A DNA stretch of 64,000 nt from Lachnospiraceae bacterium (GTDB lineage: Bacteria > Bacillota > Clostridia > Lachnospirales > Lachnospiraceae). Location of the stretch: positions 31,634 through 95,633 of the forward strand of contig JAAWOG010000006.1 in assembly GCA_022799355.1 (NCBI GenBank). Reading direction: 5' to 3'. The position numbers were made by a program, and so were the translations under genes. Positions 43,796 through 52,261 of this stretch are shown here, piece after piece; the first letter of the stretch is position 1; the number at the start of each line of letters is the position of its first letter. The notes under the pieces are model-generated. The model was not told the DNA's origin. It searched no databases and saw only the letters and a program-made list of their open reading frames with translations.

Positions 43796-45277
43796 ATGGC
43801 GGAATATTTATTCCGGGCTGTTGATATACGAAAATATTTTGCCGGCGTAAAAGCGCTGGACGGCGTGACGCTGGAGATCAAACCGGGTGAGATTCATTGC
43901 CTCGCAGGTGAAAACGGCTGTGGAAAATCCACACTGATCAAGATTATTTCAGGCGTATATCAAAGAGATTCCGGCACCATAGAATTTGAAGGGAAAGAGT
44001 TGCAGAAAATCACACCGCTCTCTGCGATAGAGAATGGAATCCAGGTAATTTATCAGGATTTTTCTATTTTCCCGAACCTGAGTGTGATGGAGAATCTGGC
44101 TATCAACAGCCAGCTTGTAGCAAAAAAGAAACTGGTAAACTGGAAGGATATGAGAAAGATTGCCGAGGAAGCGGTGGAGAGAATCGGTTTTCAGGTGGAT
44201 CTGGACGCTCGTCTCGGAGACCTTTCCGTGGCGGAAAAACAGATGGTGGCAATCTGCAGGGCCCTGATGTTCAACGCAAAGCTGATTATCATGGATGAGC
44301 CCACGACGGCGCTGACCAAAAAAGAGGTGAAAGCTCTCTTTAAAGTGATCCTGCAGTTGAAAGCGCAGAATATTTCGATTCTTTTTGTAAGTCACAAATT
44401 GGATGAAGTTTTTGAAATATCCGAGCGCTTTACCGTATTCAGAAGCGGAAAACTGATAGCTTCCGGCAATACTTCCGATCTGGATGACAAAAAATTCACC
44501 TACTATATGACGGGCAGGGAGTTTGAGCAGAAGATATTTGAGCCGAAAAATATCGGCGAAAAACCCATACTCGAAGTGCGGAAGTTATCTCTGGAAGGAC
44601 ATTACAGCGATATCGATTTTTCCATAAAGGCAGGAGAGATTCTGGGGATCACGGGGCTTCTGGATTCCGGAAGAACGGAACTTGCACTGTCGTTGTTTGG
44701 CGTAAAACCGGCTGACAGCGGAAAGATTCTGATCCACGGGGAGGAGACGGAACTGAAAAGCCCGCAGGATGCGATTGCGAAGAGAATCGGTTTTGTACCG
44801 GAAGACCGCCTGAGCGAAGGGCTGTTTTTATCCCAGAGTATCGGAGACAACATTATTATTTCCGAAATTGACAATCTGACAAAAGGGAAGCTGGTGGACA
44901 GAAAGAGGACGGAAGAAGAGATCGACCGGTGGGTAAAGGAACTTTCCATTGCGACACCGGACGCGAACAATGCTGCCTCTACGCTGTCAGGCGGAAACCA
45001 GCAGCGTATCGTACTTGCAAAGTGGCTGGCATGTGAACCGGAACTGCTGATCCTGAACGGCCCGACGGTGGGTGTGGATATCGGTTCAAAGCATGATATT
45101 CATGCTATTTTGCAGTCCCTGGCAGAAAAGGGGATGGCCGTTATCATTATTTCGGATGATTTGCCGGAGATTCTCGAAAACTGTTCCAGGATTATGACTT
45201 TGAAAGACGGAAAACTGTCCGGAGAATTTTCGGCTGCCGAGGCAACTGAAAAACAGATTCTGGACAAAATGATGTAG
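43796..45277 (+). CDS. Sugar ABC transporter ATP-binding protein, two NBDs
   Basis: A 493-residue double ATPase of the RbsA/RhaT type. NBD1 is canonical (GENGCGKST, LIIMDEPTTAL). NBD2 has signature LSGGNQQR but its Walker B reads LLILNGPTVGVD instead of LDEPT: the Mg-binding Asp is Asn and the catalytic Glu is Gly. Only NBD1 is therefore expected to hydrolyse ATP efficiently. I have the impression this variant recurs in some sugar importers, so it is probably genuine rather than an error. The start is ATG 43796 behind AAGGAGG. Confidence 0.93.
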   Translation: MAEYLFRAVDIRKYFAGVKALDGVTLEIKPGEIHCLAGENGCGKSTLIKIISGVYQRDSGTIEFEGKELQKITPLSAIENGIQVIYQDFSIFPNLSVMENLAINSQLVAKKKLVNWKDMRKIAEEAVERIGFQVDLDARLGDLSVAEKQMVAICRALMFNAKLIIMDEPTTALTKKEVKALFKVILQLKAQNISILFVSHKLDEVFEISERFTVFRSGKLIASGNTSDLDDKKFTYYMTGREFEQKIFEPKNIGEKPILEVRKLSLEGHYSDIDFSIKAGEILGITGLLDSGRTELALSLFGVKPADSGKILIHGEETELKSPQDAIAKRIGFVPEDRLSEGLFLSQSIGDNIIISEIDNLTKGKLVDRKRTEEEIDRWVKELSIATPDANNAASTLSGGNQQRIVLAKWLACEPELLILNGPTVGVDIGSKHDIHAILQSLAEKGMAVIIISDDLPEILENCSRIMTLKDGKLSGEFSAAEATEKQILDKMM

Positions 45278-45289
45278 GAGGGTGGAAGG

Positions 45290-46318
45290 ATGCAATTAAA
45301 AACAAATAAGCTGTTAAAGCAGAATGAAACCTACATATTTTTGATCATCTTAGCTCTGTCATTTTTGATTCAGATACGGTCGGGACAGTTTTACACTTCC
45401 AATAATATTGTGGATATTATGTCGGCGATGATCGTGCCCGGGCTTTTTGCCATCGGAGAATTTCTTGTAATTCTTTCCGGCGGTATCGATGTGTCTTTCC
45501 CGGCGCTTGCATCTCTGACAGCCTATGCCACGACAAAGATGTTCCTGGATATGGGGTATGAGGGCAGCGTATTTCTGCCGCTTATCGTGGCGATTCTGAT
45601 CGGCGCGGTACTCGGTGCAATCAACGGATTCTTTGTGGGATATCTGAATCTCCCGGCAATGATCGTCACACTGGGAACTGCCAGCGTATTTAAAGGATTT
45701 ATGCAGGGAACGCTGGAATCCAAGCAGCTTGCGGTAATTCCGACGGGTATGAAGGACTTTGGCACGGTGGCGCTCTATACGGCTACCAATTCCCAGAGCG
45801 GACTTTCTTCGAGGCTGCCGGTTGCATTTTTGATGTTTGTTGCGGTTATCATACTTGCCTTCTTTATATTGAAATATACCATGTTTGGCAGAGGGATCTA
45901 TGCCATCGGCGGAAACGAATCGGCAGCATATAATGCGGGCTTCCGTGTGAAATGGACCAAATTTTTGCTGTATGTATTTGCCGGAATTGTAGCAAGTATT
46001 GCCGGCATTATCAGAGTGTGTATGATGCAGCAATGCCATCCCACCAATATGCTGGGGATGGAGATGAACATTATCGCCGGCGTGGTGCTCGGCGGAACGG
46101 CTATCGTAGGCGGTAAGGGAACCATGACAGGCTGTATTTTGGGAACATTACTGATCGTACTGGTAGAAAACTCCATGATTTTGATCGGCGTGCCGGTAGT
46201 CTGGAAAAATGTATTTGTGGGATTGCTCATTGTGATCGGAACGATCATCAGTGCATATCAGTCGTCTCATTCCGGAATGGGCAAGGGACACCATAAAAAA
46301 ACGAAGGAGGCGGCATAA
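45290..46318 (+). CDS. Sugar ABC transporter permease, first of two
   Basis: A 342-residue integral membrane protein of the BPD_transp_2 family, with the motif segment FGRGIYAIGGNESAAYNAGF and the late GGTAIVGGKGTMTG stretch. It pairs with the permease that begins at its own stop codon (taATGg), so translation is coupled and the two form a heterodimer, as in RhaP/RhaQ or LsrC/LsrD systems. Confidence 0.92.
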   Translation: MQLKTNKLLKQNETYIFLIILALSFLIQIRSGQFYTSNNIVDIMSAMIVPGLFAIGEFLVILSGGIDVSFPALASLTAYATTKMFLDMGYEGSVFLPLIVAILIGAVLGAINGFFVGYLNLPAMIVTLGTASVFKGFMQGTLESKQLAVIPTGMKDFGTVALYTATNSQSGLSSRLPVAFLMFVAVIILAFFILKYTMFGRGIYAIGGNESAAYNAGFRVKWTKFLLYVFAGIVASIAGIIRVCMMQQCHPTNMLGMEMNIIAGVVLGGTAIVGGKGTMTGCILGTLLIVLVENSMILIGVPVVWKNVFVGLLIVIGTIISAYQSSHSGMGKGHHKKTKEAA

Positions 46319-47328
46319 TGGCGGAAAAGATAAAAAAGTCTATGAAACAGGATGTTCATATCTGGCGGCTTATTGTGATTATGCTGGTATGGTTTGTTTT
46401 CATAGGGATCACAAAAGGTTCCAAATTTTATACGATAGTAAACTTCCAGACCATGTTTGCCCAGTTCCCTGAGTTTGGCCTGATGTCTCTGGGTGTTATG
46501 GTCTGTATGATCACAGGCGGAATTGACTTATCTACCGTGGGCGTTGCAAATGTTACTTCTATCACCATGGCACTTTTTATGAGAAGCCTTGCAAACGAGA
46601 GCGGGGAACTTGCGGCGGCTATGATTCCGGTCGTATTTTTACTCGCGATTTTGATGGGAGCCGCGGCAGGCACAATAAATGGTATTCTGGTGGCAAAATG
46701 TAAAATACCGCCCATCCTGGCAACCCTTGGAACAAGTGAATTGCTTACCGGAGTAGGAATTGTTCTGACAAACGGCAGCGCTATCAGTGATTTCCCGAAG
46801 ACTTACGCGTTTATTGTCAATAACCGGGTGGCGGGGATTCCCGTGCAGTTTCTGATCTTTGCAGTGGGAGCTGCTGCGGTGTGGTTTTTGATGAAAAAGA
46901 CTACATACGGTAAAAAGATCATTCTGATGGGCAGCAGCCAGAACGTGGCAAGATACAGCGGCCTGCTGGTGGATTGGATCTTAATAAAGACTTATCTGAT
47001 TTCGGGCATCTGTTCCGCCCTGGGCGGCATGATCATGCTGGCAAATTATAATTCCGCCAGAGCGGATTATGGTTCTAATTATACACTGCAGTGTATTATG
47101 ATCGTGGTGCTCGGCGGTGTGAGCCCTAATGGCGGAAAAGGAAAGATCAGCGGCGTTCTTCTGGCTATCTTCCTGGTACGTGCGTTGGAGACAGGCATCA
47201 ATCGTTTCCCGCAGATCAGCAGTTACTATATTTCGTTAGTCTGGGGTGCGGTACTTCTGCTTGTTATGGTAATGAACTATTTTACGGATAACCATATTAA
47301 ACTGTTCAAAAGGAAAGCGGCATCATAA
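46318..47328 (+). CDS. Sugar ABC transporter permease, second of two
   Basis: A 336-residue partner permease. It has the motif segment YGKKIILMGSSQNVARYSG and a late VVLGGVSPNGGKGKISGVLL, with about nine hydrophobic segments. The start codon overlaps the preceding stop codon by one base. Confidence 0.92.
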   Translation: MAEKIKKSMKQDVHIWRLIVIMLVWFVFIGITKGSKFYTIVNFQTMFAQFPEFGLMSLGVMVCMITGGIDLSTVGVANVTSITMALFMRSLANESGELAAAMIPVVFLLAILMGAAAGTINGILVAKCKIPPILATLGTSELLTGVGIVLTNGSAISDFPKTYAFIVNNRVAGIPVQFLIFAVGAAAVWFLMKKTTYGKKIILMGSSQNVARYSGLLVDWILIKTYLISGICSALGGMIMLANYNSARADYGSNYTLQCIMIVVLGGVSPNGGKGKISGVLLAIFLVRALETGINRFPQISSYYISLVWGAVLLLVMVMNYFTDNHIKLFKRKAAS

Positions 47329-47367
47329 ACAAAAAAAGATATTTATATGGCAGAAATGAGGAAAAGG

Positions 47368-47943
47368 ATGAAGACAATAAAAGATAAACAAATATTGGTA
47401 GGAGCAGATTTTGCAGGCTATCCTCTAAAGGAAGCGGTGGTGGCGCATTTAAAGAAAAAGGGCTGGACCGTGACGGATGTAGGTGTTCGGGCAGACAGCG
47501 ATGAAAATGATACGGATCTGATGTTCCATCGTATCGGCTTACGGGTTGGCAGCATGATCACCGAAGGTGAGTTTGAGAGAGCACTGATTTTCTGCGGCAC
47601 GGGTATGGGGATTCATATTGCGGCGAGCAAATGTCCCGGCGTGCATGCGGGGGTGGTGGAAAGCGTTCCGGCGGCGCTGCGTGCTATCACCGGAAACGGT
47701 GTGAATGTACTTGCCATGGGGGCGTTTTATGTGGCGCCGCAGATGGGCAAGGACATTGCGGATGCTTATCTGACGCATGATCTGGGTGATACTTATGAAT
47801 GGTGGCCTAACTTTTATGAGTTCCATAAACTGGCGATCGACGAACTGGATGCGTTTGACTATGAAGCTTATAAGGCAAACGGCTTTAAGGTAGAGCATTT
47901 GGGAGACTATCCGCTGGAGTTAATGGACAATCCGAATGTGTGA
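47368..47943 (+). CDS. Extended RpiB-family sugar-phosphate isomerase
   Basis: A 191-residue RpiB-fold protein with GADFAGYPLKEAV at the N-terminus and the cysteine motif IFCGTGMGIHIAASK. As in the two homologues at 15 kb, the RpiB ring-opening histidine stretch is altered (GNGVNVLAMG). It carries about 45 extra C-terminal residues (YEWWPNFYEFHKLAIDEL onward) absent from ordinary 150-residue RpiB proteins. It is probably an isomerase for the imported sugar's phosphate; erythrulose-phosphate isomerases belong to this broader family. ATG 47368 (MKTIKD) follows GAGG; ATG 47347 is in frame but poorly served. Confidence 0.82.
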   Translation: MKTIKDKQILVGADFAGYPLKEAVVAHLKKKGWTVTDVGVRADSDENDTDLMFHRIGLRVGSMITEGEFERALIFCGTGMGIHIAASKCPGVHAGVVESVPAALRAITGNGVNVLAMGAFYVAPQMGKDIADAYLTHDLGDTYEWWPNFYEFHKLAIDELDAFDYEAYKANGFKVEHLGDYPLELMDNPNV

Positions 47944-47959
47944 TGAGAGGTTAAAAATT

Positions 47960-48706
47960 ATGGCAAAAAAAGTATTATTTGCGGGTGAATCCTGGATGGC
48001 AACGGTTACGGAGGTGAAAGGCTTTAACGCTTTTTCCGCGTCGAAATATGAAACCGGCCTGGGATGGATTGACAAGGCAATCGAAAAGGCGGGGTATGAA
48101 CTTGTCTATATGCCGAGCCATATAGCAGCGGATCATTTTCCCTATACAATGGAAGAACTGAAGGAATATGCGTGTGTTGTGCTGTCTGATATCGGCGCTG
48201 ATACGCTTCTGATACCCACGGAGACGTTTTCGACGGGCAAAAGATTTCCGAACCGCTGTCAGCTTCTGAAAGATTATGTACTTCAGGGCGGCGGCTTGCT
48301 GATGATCGGAGGCTATATGACGTTTACGGGTATCGGCGGTCAGGGAAAATGGTGGGCGACTCCCGTGCAGGACGTTTTGCCGGTGCAGCTGCTTACCTGC
48401 GATGACAGAATGGAGCACTGCGAAGGCGTCTCGGCTGAAAGCGTGGATGCCGGACATCCCGTTTTAAACGGAATACAGGGAGAGTGGCCGCCTGTGCTTG
48501 GCTATAATAAGAGCATTTTAAAAGAAGGCGCAGAGCTGGTGGCGACTCTTTGCGGAGATCCGTTTATTGCTTTCGGAAACTATGGCGAGGGAAGAACGGG
48601 CGTATTTTCCAGCGACTGTTCCCCACACTGGGCACCGAAGGAATTCTGTGACTGGGAAGGCTATGACAGGCTGTTTAAAAATATCATAGACTATATTGTG
48701 CGATAG
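47960..48706 (+). CDS. ThuA-like / class I glutamine-amidotransferase-fold protein
   Basis: A 248-residue cytoplasmic protein with the look of the ThuA/DUF-type amidotransferase-like fold: VLFAGESWM, YMPSHIA, VVLSDIGADTLL, LLKDYVLQGGGLLMIGGY and GRTGVFSSDCSPHW. No clear amidotransferase catalytic triad is visible. Related proteins occur in carbohydrate-utilisation operons with unclear roles. ATG 47960 follows GAGAGG; the upstream in-frame codons overlap the isomerase gene. It ends the transport operon before a bidirectional terminator. Confidence 0.72.
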   Translation: MAKKVLFAGESWMATVTEVKGFNAFSASKYETGLGWIDKAIEKAGYELVYMPSHIAADHFPYTMEELKEYACVVLSDIGADTLLIPTETFSTGKRFPNRCQLLKDYVLQGGGLLMIGGYMTFTGIGGQGKWWATPVQDVLPVQLLTCDDRMEHCEGVSAESVDAGHPVLNGIQGEWPPVLGYNKSILKEGAELVATLCGDPFIAFGNYGEGRTGVFSSDCSPHWAPKEFCDWEGYDRLFKNIIDYIVR

Positions 48707-48718
48707 ATAGAAAAAAAT

Positions 48719-48765
48719 AAAACGGGCAGATGCTTTATTGTGAGATGGGCATTTGCTCGTTTTTA
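48719..48765. terminator. Bidirectional Rho-independent terminator
   Basis: The arms aaaacgggcagatgc (48719-48733) and gcatttgctcgtttt (48749-48763) pair with only G-T wobbles, with an A-run on the left and a T-run on the right. It lies exactly between convergent genes. Confidence 0.85.
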
Positions 48766-48770
48766 TAATT

Positions 48771-49511
48771 CTATGATCTGCCGGATTTGTCCGCTCTAAT
48801 ATATTCGAGAAATCTCTCCGCATCGTAACTCATCACCAGCCAGTCAGGAAAATCAAAAACTTCCCGGCAGGCGTTCAGCAGAATTTCGGAACCTTTCACA
48901 TTTCCCACATTCTTTGGGCCGTGGCTGTCGCTCGAGAGCAGCACGGGCACTTCATAACGCATACACTGATAGAGCATCCGGATATTGTTTTCGATCGTAT
49001 TGCCGCGGTAGCCACCGGGCATGATGGAAGTGTTGTTGATTTCCATCATCACATGATGGGCGGCGGCGGCTTCCGCCAATGCCTTATAATCCACAGGGAA
49101 TTTCACATCGTCACAATGCCCCACAATGCGTACCTTCGGCTTTTCCATGGCACCGATATAGGCGTTGGTATTTTCGAGCATATTGCCGGGGACAATATTT
49201 TTGGTGTGCATACTGATAACGGCATAGTCCATACCGCTTAAAATGCCGTGCTCTAAATCGACTCTGCCGGAATAGTCCAGGATATTCAGTTCTACGCCGT
49301 AAAGCATTCGTATGCCGCAGCGCATCTTCGGCGCCATCTGCAGATTCTTAAAATAAGAAGGCGTTCCCGCACAAAGTGTAGCGGGACCATGATCTGAGAT
49401 ACCAAGCAGGGAAAGTCCCTGTTTTTTTGCCGCCTTTGCCATATCCGCTATGGTACAGGCGGTACCGTGTCCGCTGGAAATAGAATGGGTATGTACATCA
49501 AGCTGAATCAT
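48771..49511 (-). CDS. PHP-domain phosphoesterase (YcdX-like)
   Basis: A 246-residue trinuclear-metal hydrolase of the PHP family. It begins DVHTHSISSGHG, then LLGISDHGPA, VGHCDDVKFPVD, MEINNTS and LLSSDSHGP, giving all the expected His/Asp ligands. The substrate is unknown; relatives dephosphorylate small phosphate esters. ATG 49511 follows GAGGGGA; the longer frame (24 extra residues) runs into the promoter region of the BMC locus. It is transcribed away from the BMC genes. Confidence 0.88.
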   Translation of the reverse strand: MIQLDVHTHSISSGHGTACTIADMAKAAKKQGLSLLGISDHGPATLCAGTPSYFKNLQMAPKMRCGIRMLYGVELNILDYSGRVDLEHGILSGMDYAVISMHTKNIVPGNMLENTNAYIGAMEKPKVRIVGHCDDVKFPVDYKALAEAAAAHHVMMEINNTSIMPGGYRGNTIENNIRMLYQCMRYEVPVLLSSDSHGPKNVGNVKGSEILLNACREVFDFPDWLVMSYDAERFLEYIRADKSGRS

Positions 49512-49569
49512 AATAGTCCCCTCAATAATATCATAGTACGCCCGAATATGTGGTTTGTCAATAAAAATA

Positions 49570-49620
49570 ACAAGAAACCACAAAAATTATTTGAAAAACC
49601 AAAAAAACGTTCAAAAAAAT
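49570..49620 (+). promoter_or_regulatory. Phased A/C-rich boxes upstream of the dehydratase promoter
   Basis: ACAAGAAAC (49570), ACAAAAATT (49580), TGAAAAACC (49592) and CAAAAAAAT (49612) recur at roughly 10- or 20-base intervals just before the -35 box at 49633. They resemble the stricter ACAAAAAC triplet at 54093-54121 and are candidate DeoR operators or UP-type A-tracts. Confidence 0.5.
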
Positions 49621-49632
49621 ATGACTATTTCA

Positions 49633-49661
49633 TTGACTTTGATGGGTGTGGAGCGTATAAT
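49633..49661 (+). promoter_or_regulatory. Promoter 1 of the BMC locus
   Basis: TTGACT (49633-49638) and TATAAT (49656-49661) are 17 bases apart, 36 bases before the glycyl radical enzyme start codon. Confidence 0.8.
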
Positions 49662-49697
49662 GAGAACAAGTTATTGGGGAAAAGGAGGAAGCAGAAA

Positions 49698-52220
49698 ATG
49701 AAATATTATTCGGAGACAATTCCGAAGAGCGAGAGAATCACCCGATTAGTGGAACATCTCTATGCTAAAATGCCGGAAATTGAAGCTTCGAGAGCCGTGC
49801 TGATTACGGAGTCCTATCAGCAGACGGAACATGAGCCGATGGTCATCAGGCGTGCGAAAGCGTTTGAACATATTCTGGATAATATACCGATTATTATCCG
49901 GGATGAAGAGCTGATCGTTGGCTCCACGACGATCGCGCCCAGAGGCTGTCAGACTTACCCGGAGTTTTCCTGGGAATGGCTGGAGGCTGAATTTGAGACC
50001 GTGGAGACGAGGGCGGCAGATCCCTTCTATATTTCGGATGAAACGAAGAAGAAGCTGCATGAGGCAAATCGGTATTGGAAGGGAAAAACGACCAGTGAAC
50101 TCGCGACGGCTTATATGGCGCCGGAAACCCTGACGGCGATGGCTCATAACGTCTTTACGCCGGGGAACTATTTTTATAACGGGGTAGGGCATATCACCGT
50201 AAAATATGAGCAGGTGCTGGAGATTGGTTTCGAGGGAATTATCAGGATCGCGGAAGAACACCTTGCGAACTGCAAAGTGGGAGATGGCGACTATGCGAAA
50301 CGTTCTCGTTTTCTGCAGGCGGTGATTATAAGCTGTAAGGCGGTGATCCGTTATGCGGAGCGCTATGCGAAGCTGGCGGCGGAGATGGCGGGAAGGTGCG
50401 GTGATCCCGGGAGGAAGGCGGAACTGCTGAAGATTTCCGCAAACTGCGCAAGAGTACCGGCCAAAGGGGCTGAGAACTTCTATGAGGCATGTCAGAGTTT
50501 CTGGTTTGTGCAGCAGCTTCTGCAGCTCGAGTCCAGCGGGCATTCCATCTCTCCGGGACGGTTTGACCAGTATATGTATCCTTATTTTAAGAAGGATCTG
50601 GACAAGGGAGCCATCACCAGAGAGTTTGCGCAGGAGTTGATGGACTGCATCTGGGTGAAGTTAAATGACTTGAATAAATGCCGTGATGCGGCAAGTGCGG
50701 AAGGATTTGCGGGCTACAGCCTGTTCCAGAACCTGATCGTGGGCGGACAGGATGAGAACGGAATTGATGTGACAAACGATCTGTCCTTTATGTGCATCAC
50801 CTGCTCCATGCATGTCTTTTTGCCTCAGCCGTCCTTATCTATCCGGGTATGGAACGGTTCCCCGCAGGATCTGCTGATTCATGCGGCCGAGCTGACAAGG
50901 ACCGGTATCGGACTGCCGGCTTACTATAATGATGAAGTGATTATTCCGGCGCTGATGAGCAGAGGGCTGACGCTGGAAGATGCCAGAACCTACAATATCA
51001 TCGGCTGCGTGGAACCACAGAAAGCCGGAAAGACCGAAGGCTGGCATGATGCGGCGTTCTTCAACATGTGCCGTCCTCTGGAGTTCGTATTTACGAACGG
51101 TTATGACAAAGGGGAGCCGGCAAGCATTCAGACCGGCGATGTGGAGAGTTTTACAACCTTTGATGAGTTCTATGACGCTTATAAAAAGCAGATGGACTAT
51201 CAGATATCCCTGTTGGTCAACGCGGATAATGCCATCGACCAGGCGCATATGGAAAGATGCCCGCTGCCTTTTGAGTCCTGTATGGTGGACGACTGTATGG
51301 CGAGAGGGATGTCTTTGCAGGAAGGCGGAGCCGTCTATAACTTCACGGGACCTCAGGGCTTTGGTATCGCCAATGTGGCGGATTCTCTGTACGCCATCAA
51401 AACCCTGGTGTTTGATGAACATAAAGCGACGCTGGGAGATTTCAGGCGGGCACTGGCGTTAAACTACGGCAAGGGTTTTGACGAGATTACCGTGGCGGAG
51501 ATGACGGCGCAGATCGTGCAGGAACTGAAACAGGCGGGGAGAGATGTTTCGGATGAGGATATTGCCGTAATAGCAAAAACGATTATGGATACCAAGCTCT
51601 CCGACAAGGACCAGGCAATGTGCGACAATCTGTACGATATGATTGACGCGCTGCCCAAGTTCGGAAACGATATCGAGGAAGTGGACGCACTGGCAAGAGA
51701 TGCGGCGTATACTTATACAAAACCTGTGGAGAAATATGAAAATCCCAGAGGCGGTATATTCCAGGCGGGCGTATATCCGGTATCGGCAAACGTACCGTTA
51801 GGCGGGCAGACCGGCGCCACACCGGATGGAAGACTGGCTCATAAACCGGTGGCGGACGGTGTTTCACCCTCATCGGGAAAGGATGTGCACGGGCCTACGG
51901 CGGCGGCAAACTCGGTGGCAAAATTAGACCATGGCATTGCCAGCAACGGCACGCTGTTCAACCAGAAATTCCACCCGTCCGCATTAAGCGGCGAGGAAGG
52001 GCTGAATAACTTTGTCTCCCTGATCCGTTCCTATTTTGATCAGAAGGGAATGCATATGCAGTTTAACGTGGTGTCCAGAGAGACGCTTCTGGATGCACAG
52101 CAGCATCCGGAGAATTACAAGCATCTGGTAGTCCGGGTGGCAGGATACAGTGCGCTCTTTACCACGCTGTCAAGATCCCTGCAGGATGATATTATCGCCA
52201 GGACGGAACAGGGCTTTTGA
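49698..52220 (+). CDS. B12-independent diol dehydratase (glycyl radical enzyme)
   Basis: An 840-residue glycyl radical enzyme expected to dehydrate 1,2-propanediol to propionaldehyde, possibly glycerol too, inside the BMC. The residues match those known for glycerol dehydratase: His165, Ser283, Tyr340, Cys437 and Glu439 (GCVEP) and Asp451. The glycyl radical is Gly816 (RVAGYSA). The start is ATG 49698 behind AAAGGAGG; the open frame upstream runs through the promoter. There is no obvious N-terminal encapsulation peptide. Compared with the 787-residue glycerol dehydratase it carries an insertion of about 50 residues near 594-645. The activating enzyme follows 41 bases downstream. Confidence 0.93.
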   Translation: MKYYSETIPKSERITRLVEHLYAKMPEIEASRAVLITESYQQTEHEPMVIRRAKAFEHILDNIPIIIRDEELIVGSTTIAPRGCQTYPEFSWEWLEAEFETVETRAADPFYISDETKKKLHEANRYWKGKTTSELATAYMAPETLTAMAHNVFTPGNYFYNGVGHITVKYEQVLEIGFEGIIRIAEEHLANCKVGDGDYAKRSRFLQAVIISCKAVIRYAERYAKLAAEMAGRCGDPGRKAELLKISANCARVPAKGAENFYEACQSFWFVQQLLQLESSGHSISPGRFDQYMYPYFKKDLDKGAITREFAQELMDCIWVKLNDLNKCRDAASAEGFAGYSLFQNLIVGGQDENGIDVTNDLSFMCITCSMHVFLPQPSLSIRVWNGSPQDLLIHAAELTRTGIGLPAYYNDEVIIPALMSRGLTLEDARTYNIIGCVEPQKAGKTEGWHDAAFFNMCRPLEFVFTNGYDKGEPASIQTGDVESFTTFDEFYDAYKKQMDYQISLLVNADNAIDQAHMERCPLPFESCMVDDCMARGMSLQEGGAVYNFTGPQGFGIANVADSLYAIKTLVFDEHKATLGDFRRALALNYGKGFDEITVAEMTAQIVQELKQAGRDVSDEDIAVIAKTIMDTKLSDKDQAMCDNLYDMIDALPKFGNDIEEVDALARDAAYTYTKPVEKYENPRGGIFQAGVYPVSANVPLGGQTGATPDGRLAHKPVADGVSPSSGKDVHGPTAAANSVAKLDHGIASNGTLFNQKFHPSALSGEEGLNNFVSLIRSYFDQKGMHMQFNVVSRETLLDAQQHPENYKHLVVRVAGYSALFTTLSRSLQDDIIARTEQGF

Positions 52221-52261
52221 GCAGGCGGGAAGGAAGAGTTGAGAAAACGGAGGACATAGTT

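Noticed and set aside
42613..47328. Autoinducer-2 (Lsr) importer
   Set aside because: The architecture fits, but the binding protein lacks the Asp and Asp-Gln ligands I recall for LsrB, and no lsrK, lsrF or lsrG neighbours are present.
49467..49697. In-frame N-terminal extension of the glycyl radical enzyme
   Set aside because: The 77 codons cover the promoter and A/C boxes, encode a Lys/Asn-rich stretch unlike the family, and lack a ribosome-binding site, whereas ATG 49698 has a strong one.
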